Assembly: GCF_030272615.1 (NCBI RefSeq)
Contig: NC_081407.1
Span: 145,823,744 to 145,887,743, forward strand
Direction of reading: 5' to 3'
DNA length: 64,000 nucleotides
Source of the DNA: Cryptomeria japonica
Lineage: Eukaryota > Streptophyta > Pinopsida > Cupressales > Cupressaceae
This document shows, one piece after another, positions 11,945 to 23,862 of this stretch; position 1 is the stretch's first letter; each line of letters opens with the position of its first letter. A model generated the notes under the pieces. It had not been told where the DNA came from. It did not search any database and worked only from the letters and a program-made list of their open reading frames with translations. The position numbers were made by a program, and so were the translations under genes.

Positions 11945-12470
11945 TTTTTTTTTTTTATATTAAATATAGTGTTATCAACAGAATTACAGCACGAGGAGGT
12001 TCCAAAATTAAGTCAGCTCCGGAGGAATGCCTCACACGGAGAGTAAGTCACAAGAGCAGCCAAAAATGTAAATTACATAGTGAAGCAGCTATACAATAAC
12101 ATAAAAGGTATTAATGCAGCAGGTCTTCAAACTGTTCAACCCAAGCTGTCCATCCGAGAGGTCCTTCCATCCAAGCGATGCTTTTATTAGCTTGGATTTG
12201 AGCAATCCTTTTTATCTGATCATCAGTCGCATTCTTGTTTTTGGTAATTTCCTTGTGCAGCTTTTTCACCGTTTTATTGAAAAAAACCATATTGTTCATG
12301 TGGTTACGATAGTCGTAACCGTCTTTCATTTCAAACACGAACATAGTAGAGTGCCCCATCTTGAGGAATCTGAACAGTTTCTCCCTCTCGATCATCATTT
12401 GAATAATAATGAGAACAAATACTAATATCCCATTCCCATTCCAATTTGAAAGGTTAATAAATATGCTCAC
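11945..12470 (-). mobile_element. 5'-truncated LINE remnant, C-terminal domain
   Basis: On the minus strand, 12470-12111 encodes a 119-codon frame whose last 90 residues match the C-terminal extension of the LINE at 53341-53646. Shared motifs are LxRFL near the start, TMFVxEM, GYD, LxxEI, and WMEGPxGWxxW near the end. A 3' untranslated stretch of about 150 bp follows, ending in a run of 13 T (11945-11957), which is a poly(A) tail on the minus strand. This is the usual layout of a 5'-truncated LINE insertion. The 5' limit and target-site duplication were not identified. The frame is still open, but without RT or endonuclease it is only a fragment. Confidence 0.7.
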
Positions 12471-12479
12471 AAATCTAAT

Positions 12480-13600
12480 TAATAAGGTTGTCTTTTAAGT
12501 GTACAGCACACAATTTTTATTTTATGTAATGAATACTAATAAAAATGAGACAATTAATTCTAGAAAGGAGAAGAATCTGGAAACTCATAACCATGCGTTT
12601 AAATAAAAGAAATTAGCAACGAAAGTCATCTAATCGAAATGCTGACGTAATTTATAATTGACATCATCACAATTGTAAGTCTCTCCATTTGTTTTCGTGC
12701 CGATTACTTTACTTAGACTTGTGTATTTTGTTTCAACAAACTCTTTTTCTCCTTTTTTTTTTCTTTCGGTTTTTACTAAATGGTTGGTCTTAGATTTACT
12801 CTTTTTCCTTTTCTTGGAGTGCAATTTAAAGGTAGATTGAATATATAAAGAATTGGAGTTCAAAAAGCAAAGGAGTTCTAAATAAGAAGAAATAAAGAAT
12901 AATAGTTTAAAAAGAAGATGCAAATAAGAAGAAATTAGGAAAGTCATTCTTATTTTGCTTGTCTTATTTGTGAAGATTGATAACATAATTTATGTGTAAG
13001 ATATGTATTTCAACTTTTGTAGTTTCTTTCTTTCTTTATTTATATATATATATATATGATTTTGGTGGTTCTCTCTATATATCTATATATTCCATTTTTT
13101 ATTATAATTTGTTTGTGTCACTTTTTACAATCACTATTATGACAACAAACTTAAATTTGAACTTAACAATTATTTAAACAATAAAGTAAAACTTAAATAA
13201 TTATTTAAATTATATTTATTGTATAATATATTTAATAATTATTTAATTAATAATATTATGTAGCAAATATAATTTATAATTTATAATTATTGTTATTATA
13301 TGATAATATATTAAATTATATTAATATTCTGATTAGATAAAACTGGATAGGGCTCAAATCTTTTTACATAACAATCATCAAAATAGAAAACAAAGGTCTC
13401 AAAAAAAGTGAATCCACCAAAACACACATTAAATATTCATGTTAAATAGATTATATATTTAATACTTATTTAATATTTTTAAAAATTACTAAATATATAA
13501 TATATGTAATCGTATAATAAAAATAATAATATATATATCAACTTCCCACACCCCATCCCAACCAATAAACAAATATATTATTAAACATACCTATATATAT
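12480..13600. other. AT-rich intergenic sequence
   Basis: No gene is supported. Open frames here (12630-12986 minus, 12992-13177 plus) are of low complexity, rich in Leu/Phe/Ser/Lys or Tyr/Ile/Phe, and have no recognisable domain. A short (GT)n run lies at about 13601-13614. Confidence 0.4.
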
Positions 13601-13648
13601 ATGTGTGTGTGTGTGATAGGGTGCAAGTCTACAATACAAGTCCACAAT

Positions 13649-13742
13649 GTAGTTTTAGCTATCTAATATGAGAGCATGAGCTTATATAACTAGACAAAGT
13701 AATTTTAGCTATCTAATATGAGAACATGAGCTTATATAACTA
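13649..13742 (+). repeat. 44-bp direct duplication
   Basis: Two nearly identical 44-bp units (13649-13692 and 13699-13742; core ttttagctatctaatatgag) are spaced 50 bp apart. They lie about 230 bp upstream of the EG45-like gene copy. Confidence 0.9.
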
Positions 13743-13907
13743 AATCACAAAAGACAAGTCCCTCATCCCTTTAATATTTTATAATTATCAATAAATTAAT
13801 TTTTAATGACGAAATCCAGACCTTTTCCATACTAAACTAATAATAATAAAAAACTTCGGTTGCAAGTTACATAGATTTGTGTTTGCTTACAAGTAGTACT
13901 CTTCTTT

Positions 13908-13916
13908 GTTTATAAA
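13908..13916 (+). promoter_or_regulatory. TATA-like box of EG45-like copy
   Basis: tttataaat lies about 60 bp upstream of the ATG at 13971, matching the position of the TATA box of the intact paralog at 41002. Confidence 0.4.
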
Positions 13917-13970
13917 TGACATATGACTCAGTGATCCAACACAAGCATTTACCAGTGAATCAATGTAATC

Positions 13971-14223
13971 ATGAAGACATATGCTATCACATTTGCTATA
14001 ATTTCAATAAGTTTGGCGATTCACCTTCATTTTTGTGCGGCAGATGTGGGCACAGCAACCTTTTACGGCCCTCCATATGTCCGTAAGTATGGTTAAGTAA
14101 CAAAACAAGATGAAAAATGGCTGATCTTTTTAATGTTTCATTTTTGTATGTACAGAGTCTGATGCAGCAGATCAATTCTTCACCAAGTTAAAGTTACGCG
14201 CGGCAAAAGAAAGATTAATGTAG
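13971..14223 (+). pseudogene. EG45-like gene copy lacking its central exon
   Basis: Exon 1 (13971-14082) encodes a signal peptide and the start of an EG45/expansin-like domain (ADVGTATFYGPPYV). It is nearly identical to exon 1 of the gene at 41071. It ends in phase 1 at a canonical donor, C|GTAAGT. A 73-bp intron leads to a tacag acceptor at 14155 and an exon (14156-14223) that matches the third exon of the intact gene. The exon that should carry the six-cysteine core is absent, and the intron looks like the 5' end of intron 1 joined to the 3' end of intron 2. Because phases agree, exon 1 spliced to the last exon still gives a 59-codon frame ending at TAG 14221. Either it is a dead deletion copy or it makes a short secreted peptide; sequence alone cannot tell. 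Confidence 0.75.
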
Positions 14224-14257
14224 ATCTACATTATGTAATTAATGTTCTGAAGAGAAA

Positions 14258-14268
14258 ATAAATAAAGT
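14258..14268 (+). terminator. Possible polyadenylation signal
   Basis: aaataaataaa follows the last exon of the EG45-like copy by about 35 bp. It is a plausible plant near-upstream element, but AT-rich DNA makes chance matches common. Confidence 0.3.
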
Positions 14269-14770
14269 ATTCATGTTACATTGTTTCTTTCTGCCTCTTT
14301 TAAGGCATAAGTTTGTTATTATTTTGTCTGTGATCTTTAAATGAAGTTCGGGTCTATATTAGCAATAATAAAAAATAGAAAGATTATAGAATTCATTAAA
14401 TATTTGTGTGTTTGATAGGGGGTTAAGAATTATTATTTATTATTTATTGCTGTTTTAAGATAGCTTGTACATGACGCCATAGGTAGATTATTGAAGCGAT
14501 GGGCCAATCACGTGAAATGATTGTAATTTTTTTATTTGGGTCATTTCCCCAATATAAGGTTTTCTATCACAAAGCTTGCATTTTTACTCTCATAACCAAT
14601 TTAGAAATGGCGGAGACAGAGAGCAAGCAGAATAGGAAGGGCGGGAAAAGAGTCAGAGATGAGACATGGTAAATAATTAAAAAGTAGGGAGGAGATTGGT
14701 AAAGTGGTAGAGAACTTTCCAAAATACATGCAAAAGAAATGTTTAATTCTAGTTTGTATATCTAGCTGCT

Positions 14771-15004
14771 TTGAATGTGGAGTTTTGTAAGGAATATGGT
14801 AGAATGCCATGTGTTGGTTTCATAGAAACTATGAGTTCACTGCTCCTTGATGTAGGACAATCTATATGGAAAAAGAATGTGCTCACTATTATAAGGGCAT
14901 TTAGTTGTGCAACAATGCTTATTGTGGCAATTGGGGATTTTAGGTTTCATAAAGATGTTTTAGGGCAAATAATTAGAAAGAAGCCTTTCAAGACCATTAT
15001 TTAG
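14771..15004 (+). CDS. Unrecognised short open frame
   Basis: A 77-codon frame starts at a non-ATG codon and includes CKEYGRMPCVGFIETMSSLL and, toward the end, a short hydrophobic stretch (CATMLIVAIG) and a basic tail (IIRKKPFKTI). The composition is more protein-like than the surrounding AT-rich DNA. A short purine-rich segment opening with ATG GCG GAG lies just upstream (about 14607). I recognise no domain. It may be an exon or a pseudogene fragment. Confidence 0.2.
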   Translation: MNVEFCKEYGRMPCVGFIETMSSLLLDVGQSIWKKNVLTIIRAFSCATMLIVAIGDFRFHKDVLGQIIRKKPFKTII

Positions 15005-17335
15005 ATCACTTTTGTCATTTTACATATGGATTCAAAAACTGCATAATGATAAAAAATAAAATAATAGATGTGTTCAATTTATAATTGATTACTACTATTA
15101 TTTTTTCTTCAGAGTAATTAATTAGATAATGATGTTAGTGATGTTTAAGCTTTGTTTAGGTTATTTGAGGCTTATGCAATTTGATTCTAGTGATCATATC
15201 TTTCTCTTTTTCTTGCTCAAAGAAAATTTTCAGACATAATGGTTCTATGGAATATTGTAGATACAATTTATAAAATGATAAATATAATTTTTTTGTTATT
15301 GATGAAAATTATTACCCTTCGTAAAGGATTCAATGTATCATATGCGGCTAGAACTTTTTCTTGATCACACCATCTTTGTAGCACCTTGGCATTTAACTAA
15401 GTTATATAACCAAAACAATATGAATTCGAGTTTATATAAAAATAAAAAAAAATAAAAAAAAAATATCAACTAATCAGTAGATGTGTTATTCAAAGTTCTT
15501 TGCCATTTTTACACATAAGTTGTTTATTATTTGTTGCATGATATTTAAATAGGAGTTTGGAGCTATATTAGCAATAATGAATAGAAATATTAAATAGCAA
15601 TTAAATAATTGTGTGTTTGATAAGATAAAAGATTTACTATTTCTTGGTGTTTTAGTATAGTTACCAAATGTTATACAATGTTTTATAGTTGGCATGTGAT
15701 TATAAGACGTTTCACTAATTTCATATCTCTGCACAGTTATTTGTTTGTTTAAAGATTATGAGATGACAATGTGTAAGGTCATTGCATGTTCCATCTTAAT
15801 AGGCATACTTGATGTCATAACCCAAACATTTATGAATTTAATTATTATTAAATAATTGAACATGGATAGAATAGTTGGAATAAAACTTTCATGTGTTGAA
15901 TTTTGATTATTAAAATATTTTAATTTTGCAATATGAACTTGTTTGAATTGCAATTTGAATTGTGAGATTCATATACATTTGCATGTTATCTTTTATGGGC
16001 TGACCTATTAATGTCTCCTTCAGTTTATGTGTGTTTTGCAGGGTGTCAAAGACAAAAATGTGGCCCAGGTAGGGGTTACTTAGCATTTTGGTAGCAGTTT
16101 GTGAGATGAAAACCTATACACACACTCACATAGAAATCATAATTGCATAGTTGCACAGTCTACTTTATGAGATTAGTTGATTTATGAATGTAGACATATA
16201 ACTACTTTTCTTTATTCTAAGTTTAAAATAAAGAAAGAAAAATGTTGCTTGGATAAGTAGAAATTAAATAAATAAATATTTGATTGTGAATCTTATATTT
16301 TGGACATTATATTAAATTTAATAAAAAAATGAAGACTTCTCTGATTAAATTATTGTTATATTCCTAAGATAGATACATATTTTTTTCTTTCATGATAAGT
16401 AAGAGGATATTGAATTAATTCAAATATAAATGTATTTCCTTACCAAGAAATGTCAAATTGTGATGTGTTATGTTATGTTTATGGTGACCATGTTTATGTT
16501 GTATTAATAATAATATCTTATCATAGATCTACATAGCACATATTTTAGTTAACAAGTAAAACCTATAAAACTATCTTTCTAAATTTGAAATTCACTTGAA
16601 AATATAGAAATTCCCATCAAACATATCATTTGAACAATGATATATGAGAACAAATATACAAACCAATAGTTGAAAACAAAACAAAATTGCAACCGAATAG
16701 GAAAACCAAGTTGTCTAGGAGCTCATAACATGTGAAACATATTATCTCCATAGCTTACAAAGAGGTCAATGACATATCATTTAGTGTTTTCATGTAACCA
16801 AGGGCTAACACCATAAAGCCAATATAAGAACTCCATTTTGTAGTCCAAATAGCCAATGTTTCTCCATGTGATCAAGATGTCAAAAGTATGCATATAACAT
16901 GAACACCATCTCATTGCACATGACTACAAGGTAAATGATTAAAACCACCAAACAAGATAATACAAAAATATTATCAATCAAGAGCTCTATTTTACCAAAA
17001 CATAACTAGCTCCATAAAGATTCATAATCATGAGCTTCCAAAGCCCAACATAGATCACATTGACAAGATCCATGGCTTTTAATCTCATAGATTTGCAAAA
17101 AAATAGTTTAAAAAAAATTCATTGTAACCACATAAGACTTCAACAACCTTTAATTCATTCTAACAGATTTCCACAAGCTTTCCCAACTAAGAAAGAACAA
17201 ATAGAGGAATACCCATGACCAATTAACCTTCAACTTTGATATCAAATGTTGAGAAATATATAAATTCTAATAACAAATGTTGTGAATTTCAATATCTATC
17301 CAATAAACCATTTAAAGGATGAGATACAAGGCTTT
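15005..17335. other. AT-rich intergenic sequence
   Basis: No gene, RNA or complete mobile element is supported. Open frames on the minus strand at 15486-15734 and 15756-15953 are short and of ordinary AT-rich composition. Confidence 0.5.
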
Positions 17336-17340
17336 AAAAC

Positions 17341-17795
17341 TGTGAGAATTTGCCAAGATCTAGAGGAAATGGAAAGCACAAATAAGAGAGAACAAAATAT
17401 ATGATAGGAATAAACTGTATTCTATCAAGATGCATAATATGATCAACTGGATTAACCAATACAATGAATATGAGCCTTCTTATATAGGCAAGGCCGTATG
17501 GATATGTGAGCACACAATCATGACATGTGGCTCAATGAGAAACAAGGGTAGGTAAGAAGTACTAGGGGTAGGTAGGAAAAATAATATCATATTCCACAAG
17601 AGGTGGATGACCCACCGAATGTGGAGTGTAACAACAAAATAAGACCAGAAAAGGTGGAATTCCTCCTACAAGCTATATCCCTATGTGCACACTTCCCTAA
17701 GTGTCTCATATCCAAACTACGAAGAGATGCATTATCCTAAGTTAACTTAAGTAAAGTGTAATAATATCCATGATGAATATTTATTTACACCAACA
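17341..17795 (-). repeat. 3' LTR of copia element
   Basis: 455 bp, starting tgtgagaatt and ending accaaca on the plus strand. It is the same length as 31475-31929 and about 95 percent similar by eye. The minus strand carries a polypurine tract (aaggggggag) just outside it at 17796-17805. Confidence 0.95.
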
Positions 17796-17806
17796 CTCCC
17801 CCCTTA
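17796..17806 (-). other. Polypurine tract of copia element
   Basis: ctccccccttaa on the plus strand reads as ttaaggggggag on the minus strand, directly before the 3' LTR start tgttgg. Confidence 0.8.
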
Positions 17807-18109
17807 AGTGAAACTTAAGGGAATGAAGACTCAAGTCAACAATGCAAGTTGGGTCCTGGCTACGAGGCCATGATAGGTACCCGTGTACAATATGCAAATG
17901 AAAGAAAAACTATGTAATGCAATCTCTCACAAATCGAGAAAGGGAGAAAACCCAGTGGGAAAAAACTCCCCCCAAAAGAGAGATGAATGTACAAAAGACT
18001 CTCAATGAAGAAGGACAAAATCTCAAAGAGGAAAAAATCCCCCCCATAAGAGAGGAAGGAGAAGTCAGTTGAACCCCCCTAATGAGACATCTCACACCCC
18101 CAAGAGAGC

Positions 18110-19551
18110 TCGCAACTATAGGAACTTACTCTCAGTGAAAGGTTTGGCAAAGATGTAAACAACCTGCTCCGTTGTAGGACAATACTGCAAATCAATGACC
18201 TACTCTTGAATTAGCTCTCAGATGTAGTGCATATGGATCTCGATGTGTTTGGTCCGTTAATGTTGGATTGGGTTCTTCAAGATTGCAATAGCAATCTGAT
18301 TGTCGCAATGTAGAACTGTCGGCCATGGAGTGGTGAACCCAAAATTTGTGAGAATCTACTAAAGCCAAATGGTCTCAGTCGCTGCGTTAATAACTCCTCG
18401 ATACTTAGCCTCAGTCAAAGAGAGAGAAATAGCATGCTTCTTCTTGCTCTGCCAACAAATGGGGCCTGAACCAAGGTGAAAACTATAACCTGAAGTAGAC
18501 TTATGATCATCAAGATCGCTAGTCCAATTGGAGTATGTGTAACCAGCCAAGCGAAGTCCTGTGCCTGCTGCATATTAAATCCCATAGTGATGTGTACCCT
18601 GGATGTAATGAAGGATGCATTTGGTGGATTTCCAATGAAGCTCATGTGGTTCCTGCATGAAGTGGGAAACCATCCCAACTGCAAATGAAATATGAGGGCA
18701 TGTGTGAGTCAAGTAATTGAGACTACCCACAAGCTGACGATAGAATGTGGGATCAACTGGTGGAGAAGTACATCGAGCCTCAGCTTGACTCCTGAAAGAA
18801 AGGGAGTTGGGGCAGGCTTACAATCAGCCATATGAAAGCGTGCAAGAAGATCAAGAGCATACTTGGGGTGCGAAAGAGTGATCCCAGAAGATGACTGTGA
18901 AATCTCTATCTTGAGAAAATAGTGCAAAAGACCCAAGTTAGTCATAGAAAATCTATCATGCAAAGCAAATTTGATACTGCTAATGATGGATGAGGTGCTC
19001 CCTGTAATGATCAAATCATCAACATAGAGCATAAGTATCAAGTGTGAGTCATCCTATCACAAAATGTAGACATTCGGATTAGAATGACACCTGGTGAACC
19101 CTATTGAGAGAAGAAAGGAATCCATCTTAGCATACCAAGCCCTGGGGGCCTGCTGAAGGCCATAGAGAGATTTCCTTAGTTCGCAAACCAAGGAAGAATC
19201 TTGGATGAAACCTTGTGGCTGTTCCATATAAATCTCCTCATCAAGATCCCCATGAAGAAAAGAACTCTTCACATCCATCTGATGTACAACCCAACCATGA
19301 GTTGTGGAAATAACAAGTGTCAAGGGAATGGAGTTCATCTTGGCTACGGGCACAAAGGTCTCAGTATAGTCAACACCTGGAACCTGAGCGAAACCTTTCG
19401 CAACAAGCATAGCCTTATAATTATCCACACTACCATCTGCTACAAACTTGGTCCAATAGATCCACTTACATCGAACCATCTTTCTCCCCTTAGGGAGAGG
19501 GACTAACTCCCATGTGTTGTTCCTCATCAAGGAAATATACTCTTCCTCCAT
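18110..19551 (-). pseudogene. copia reverse transcriptase and RNase H remnant
   Basis: RT: the minus strand at 19551-19057 carries the start of the RVT_2 domain (NNTWELVPLPKGRKMVRCKW, then AKGFAQVPGVDYTETFVPVA, then SLYGLQQAPRAWY). After one stop, 19041-18709 carries the catalytic box LYVDDLIITG with both aspartates intact. RNase H: pieces follow at 18688-18359 in two frames (AGYTYSNWTSDLDDHKST, LTEAKYRG), and the conserved C-terminal tail (IFAKPFTESKF) lies near 18160. Stops and frame changes between the parts show it is inactive. It is the 3' half of pol in the minus-strand copia element. Confidence 0.9.
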
Positions 19552-21340
19552 AGCTTGGTCCTACTTAGGCACCCCTGATGCTCCCTGGAATGTCTACAGA
19601 TCGGAAGCGGTAGCAATGAATGCATGCAGAAAGTCCTGATGTTGTGATCGAGTCCTTTGTGTATCTGAAGGATCCTTAGCAAGAGAACCCATTGACTCAA
19701 GTGTCTGTCGAGCCCAATGAGGTCTAGGTGGAGGTGGAGAATGAGGCTCCTCAACTGTAGGTGGACCCAGTGGAGGTGTAACCTTGTGAGTCAAAGTTGA
19801 AGGAGTCTCATCATCTGAATCACTGACATCACTATCCACAATGGAGGAAGGTGGAGGAGGTAGAGAGGCTAAGCTAGGAGAGCTTTCCTCAAAGTGAACA
19901 CTCCTCTCAATAAAATACCTCATGTGTCTTAGGATCCATCAATCTATATGCCTTAACACCCTCAAGATATCCAACAAATATGCAAGGCCTACTCTGAGGT
20001 TCCAAGGCCTTGCATTTCTACGGAGGTATGCGAGCCCATGCTGTACACCCAAAGACTCTGAAATGTCTCACAATTGATTTCCTACTAGCCCAAGCCTCAA
20101 AAGGAGTAATACCTTGCAAATCTTTGTGAGGAACCCGATTCTAGATGTGTGTGGCACAACTGATAGCCTCTACCCAAAAGACGGGATCAAGAGAACGTGC
20201 ATGTATCATACAACTAGGCATTTCTTTTAGAGTTATATTCTTGTGCTCTGCAACTCCATTCTGCTATGGAGTGTATGCAACAGAATACTGAAGATCAATT
20301 CCTACAAATGTACAAAAATCCCCAAGTCCTTTGTTCACCTATTCCCTTCCATTATTTGTGCAAAGAATCTTGACCAATTTCATGGATTGTTTCTCCACAC
20401 GAGCCTTGAAGTCCTGAAATTTGTCAAATACTTCACTCTTATGAATAAGAAAGTAGACCCAAGTGAAGCAGGAGTAGTCATCAATGAAGGTGAAGACATA
20501 GCAGGCCTTACTAAATGAAGGTGATGGAAATGGACCTACTGCATCACTGTGAACAAGTTGAAGAACTTCCAAAGCTCTCCAAGCTTTCCCCTTATCAAAC
20601 TTCTCCTTGGGATGCTTTCCCATGGAACAACTTGAACATACACCCTCTGAAAAAATGATTCGAGGTAGACTTGTGACCATGTCTTTAGTCCCGAGTTGCT
20701 GAAGATAGCGGTAGTTGAGGTGACCAAACCGCTCATGCCATAGCTTACTTTCTGAATTTGAATGAGTAAGCAAGGCCCTAGAAGGAGAACTTGGCACAAA
20801 GTGGGAGAATGAATAAAGCCTTGAGTTGTCATTGACTTGTCCCACTACTACCAAGGCATCATTATCAAGTTCCTTTACCATAAATGAATTAGGTGTAAAC
20901 TCAACCTTTTTCCCATTCCCATAGTGAGTGATTAGGTAGATAGAGAGAAGATTGATAGACAAGTTAGGAACATAGAGAACATTCTCAGATGTTCCATCAT
21001 CCATGTCAAATGAACCTTTCCCTTCAACCTCAACTTGTGTATCATCACCTATGTAAATGTGAGGTGCCTTTGATAGCTCCAATGATTAAAATTGTTCCTT
21101 TGTAGAACCCATGTGATAAGAGGCACCTGAATCAAGTATCCATTGTTGTGAAGAACCTGTTGTAGCCACAAATTATTTCCCTTTTCTCTTAGACTGTGAG
21201 GAAGAAGAAGGAGTTGAATCCTTCTTTGTGTAGGAGGATGGCAAGTTGATGTTGTTTTTCTTAAGAAGATTTGTCAACTCATCAACTTGCTTGGCATGGA
21301 ATCAATGCTCATCATGACCATACTTCTTGCAATAAGCACA
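19552..21340 (-). pseudogene. copia zinc knuckle, protease and integrase remnant
   Basis: Reading leftward from 21349, the gag zinc knuckle begins CAYCKKYGHDEH and has lost its last cysteine. The protease active site LDSGASYHM is intact near 21141-21115 and the conserved VLYVPNLSINLLS follows near 20970. The integrase zinc-binding region is at about 20770-20630 (LWHERFGHLN, then CSSCSMGKH), with catalytic aspartates in LVHSDAVGPF and FIDDYSCFTWVYFL and the GVAEHKN region near 20255. A proline/serine-rich linker (19900-19700) leads to RT. Stops occur after NNGRE and at several later points. Confidence 0.9.
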
Positions 21341-21349
21341 AGTTGGTTT

Positions 21350-22534
21350 TGTTGGCATTTTTTATGTTTATGTTGTGATTGTCATTGATGGACACACACT
21401 TGTATAGAGATCCCCTTTATATGTATGAGCTAGAGCTCAACTGGTATTTGTTCCAATCAGTATGTTGTATTCTAGTCTTTAGACTATTGGTGATTTTGCA
21501 GAATTTGTTTCCTGGTCTGAAGTGGCATGTCGACCTCAAGCGGTTCGTAGATCTCAACCGGTACAAAGGAGAAAAGCGGCATAACACATTCTTACCAGTC
21601 TTCATTTTTGTCAAACCGGCAACCGGTATTTTGTATGAACCGGTAATACTCTATGATGAGTTACCAACCGTCATTTTGTGATGAGTTACCAACCCACCGA
21701 TTGATTGATGATGTTGACACACTGATGGTGCTTTTTGTGTCATGTTATTGAGTATGTCTAGATTCATTGAACCTAGGAAATTGTAATGTAATCCTATTGG
21801 ACCGACATGAAATCAGATTCCTTTAAAAGGACATCATGTCTAGGGTTTTGAGTTGTTGTTACTGTTCCTGAAAGGGTTTATGTTGTGGCTAGCATTTAAG
21901 GTGGTTGTTGAGTTGTTGTAAGAGCGATCTTATCTGAGAAGATCAAGTTGCAAATAGAAAGAGATAGAGAAGACTGGAGTAATGCTGAAATGCATTAGCA
22001 GTGAGCTATACTAGATCTAACCAAGCAGTTTGTGCTAATAGATAGATCAAACACTTGTTGATTACTCACATCTTTGACAAGTTTGTAGCCCTTAACCGGG
22101 TAGGCCCAAAAGCCTTTGTAAAATCCTCTAACAAGGTGGTTCACTTTTGTGAATCTAAAATCCTCTAACAAGGTAGTCTTTAATCAGACTTATCTCCTAA
22201 CAGAGATTGAGATTCCTAATAGGATCTGTTTTGGTAAAGAACATTGTAAGACCTTAACCGGTCTGACCTTAAATGGTCTAGTTTCTATTCTGCAGATAGT
22301 GACTTGTGAGTTCCATCTCACCGTGGTTTTTCCCAGTTGGGTTTCCACGTCAAATATCTTGTGTTATGGTTGTATTGCTTTTGTGGGTGAATGCTTTATT
22401 TGCATTTTGGTTTGCATGTGTGATAACCGGTCTTTCTGTTAGACTGTTTTATCGGTTTATCTTCAGACTGTGTAAATGTTTAAGTACAAAGATTTTTGGC
22501 ATACTAATTCACCCCCCCCTCTTAGTATTCATCA
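21350..22534 (+). repeat. 5' LTR of two-ORF element
   Basis: 1,185 bp, starting TGTTGGCATT and ending TATTCATCA. It matches 27995-29163 along its length. The PBS begins two bases after its end. A TATA-like tttaaaag lies at 21822-21829. Several open frames in it (for example 21379-21681) recur in the other LTR and are not genes. Confidence 0.95.
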
Positions 22535-22536
22535 AT

Positions 22537-22548
22537 TGGTATCAGAGC
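22537..22548 (+). other. Primer-binding site
   Basis: TGGTATCAGAGC, the canonical complement of the initiator Met tRNA 3' end, starts three bases after the 5' LTR ends. Confidence 0.95.
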
Positions 22549-22584
22549 CTTCCTTTCTATAAGTTTATCCACTTGGAAAGAGAT

Positions 22585-23862
22585 ATGGGGGAATACACCT
22601 TGAGGGAACTTACTCAATGACTCACTCAGTCTGAGCAAGCCTATGATGATCTTATGGTCAAATACAAGGCATCTCAAGCAAAAAGGGGAGAACATGCAAA
22701 GAAGCTGATGGAGCTATCTGAAAGTAGTTTTGAAGATGAAGCTAATATGGAAGCCATGATTGCAGAAGTAAATAAGCTGAATGATTCAAACTCCAATCTG
22801 AGAAAGGAGTTGGAAGGACTGACCATCCGGTTTAGTCAAGAGCTTGAGAACTGAAGGAAAGCTAAAGATCGGGTAAAGGACATAGATCATGAAATCTCCA
22901 AATTGAAACAAGAGATTAGTGCATTGACTACTCGCCTTCATGAGAGCAGGATGGAAAAGGAAGATATGCAAGGAGAACAGAACATTGCCATCTCTGAAAA
23001 TACAAGTTTAATGGAGACAAATAATGCTATTTCCAAAGAACTCTCTGAGTCAAAGGAAATACTTGCTAAGTTTAGCAAAAGTACTATCAAGCTAGAGAAA
23101 AAGCTTGAGTCATCTAGACCGGTAAAGAATACCAATGGTCTTGGTTTCTCTAGACATGAGGAAGGAGAATCCTCAGGAACAAATGCTGAAGCATCAAAGA
23201 AGCAACCGACACTCAAAGGAAAAGGTAAGAAAAAATTCAAACCTGTTTGCTTTAACTGTCTTAAAGAAGGACACACTGCCAATGTATGTAGGAGCAAAGC
23301 CTACAATAATTTTCCATATTTTATCAAAAATGTACCTAGATCTAATAAGTTTCATGGTCATTGTTATTCATGCAACAAGTTTGGGCATAGAGCATCTGAA
23401 TGCAGGTCTGTAATGAACAATACCGGAAGATATCCTTAGAGGACCCAAGGAGCTAGTCTAGAATCTTTTGTAAATCGGAACCCTAACCGGTTGAATACTT
23501 ACAATTATCAGCCAGGCAACAATGGTTATCAATCAACAACTGGATGGAGAGCAAACTGTTGGACTTGTCATGGACATGGTCACACTACTGCTACATGTAG
23601 AAGGAAGAATGGAAATATGAACAATAGACCTTGGAGAGCACCTGGATCGGTTTGCTATCACTGCAACAAATCGGGTCACATTGCAAGATTCTGCAGAAGT
23701 AGAAAGAGTATATCTGATGATATACCGGTCACTCAGAAAGGAGAAGTTGATGTTGAAAAATGTCAAGCGGATATGAACAAAACCTGGAGGAAGAAACCAA
23801 CAATGTTGGAAGAGGAACCAGTTTCTGCACCTAGTGTGGAAATATCAGAACCGGCAAACTAA
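22585..23862 (+). pseudogene. ORF1: coiled coil plus four CCHC zinc knuckles
   Basis: One reading frame runs from ATG 22585 to TAA 23860, 425 codons, broken only by in-frame stops at 22618 (TGA), 22852 (TGA) and 23437 (TAG). The first 170 or so residues are charged and heptad-like (for example LMELSESSFEDEANMEAMIA), a likely coiled coil. Four intact CX2CX4HX4C knuckles begin at about residues 222 (CFNCLKEGHTANVC), 260 (CYSCNKFGHRASEC), 325 (CWTCHGHGHTTATC) and 357 (CYHCNKSGHIARFC). Zinc knuckles of this kind bind RNA in retroelement Gag. The capsid-type domain normally found before them (UBN2 in copia, retrotransposon gag in gypsy) is not recognisable. The likely role is a nucleocapsid-like RNA-binding protein. 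The ATG was chosen as the first one after the PBS in the open frame. Confidence 0.8.

Noticed and set aside
12630-12986. 118-codon minus-strand frame with a hydrophobic start and basic middle
   Set aside because: Composition is what AT-rich DNA with poly-Lys runs gives; no domain or splice context was found.
18503-18688. Plus-strand frames of 60-170 codons over the copia pol region (18503, 19201, 20243)
   Set aside because: The opposite strand carries clear RT, integrase and protease motifs.
21379-22620. Open frames of 90-104 codons in the 5' LTR, repeated near 28140-29207
   Set aside because: They lie inside the LTRs and recur only because the LTRs are duplicates; no ORF is conserved across the indels between them.
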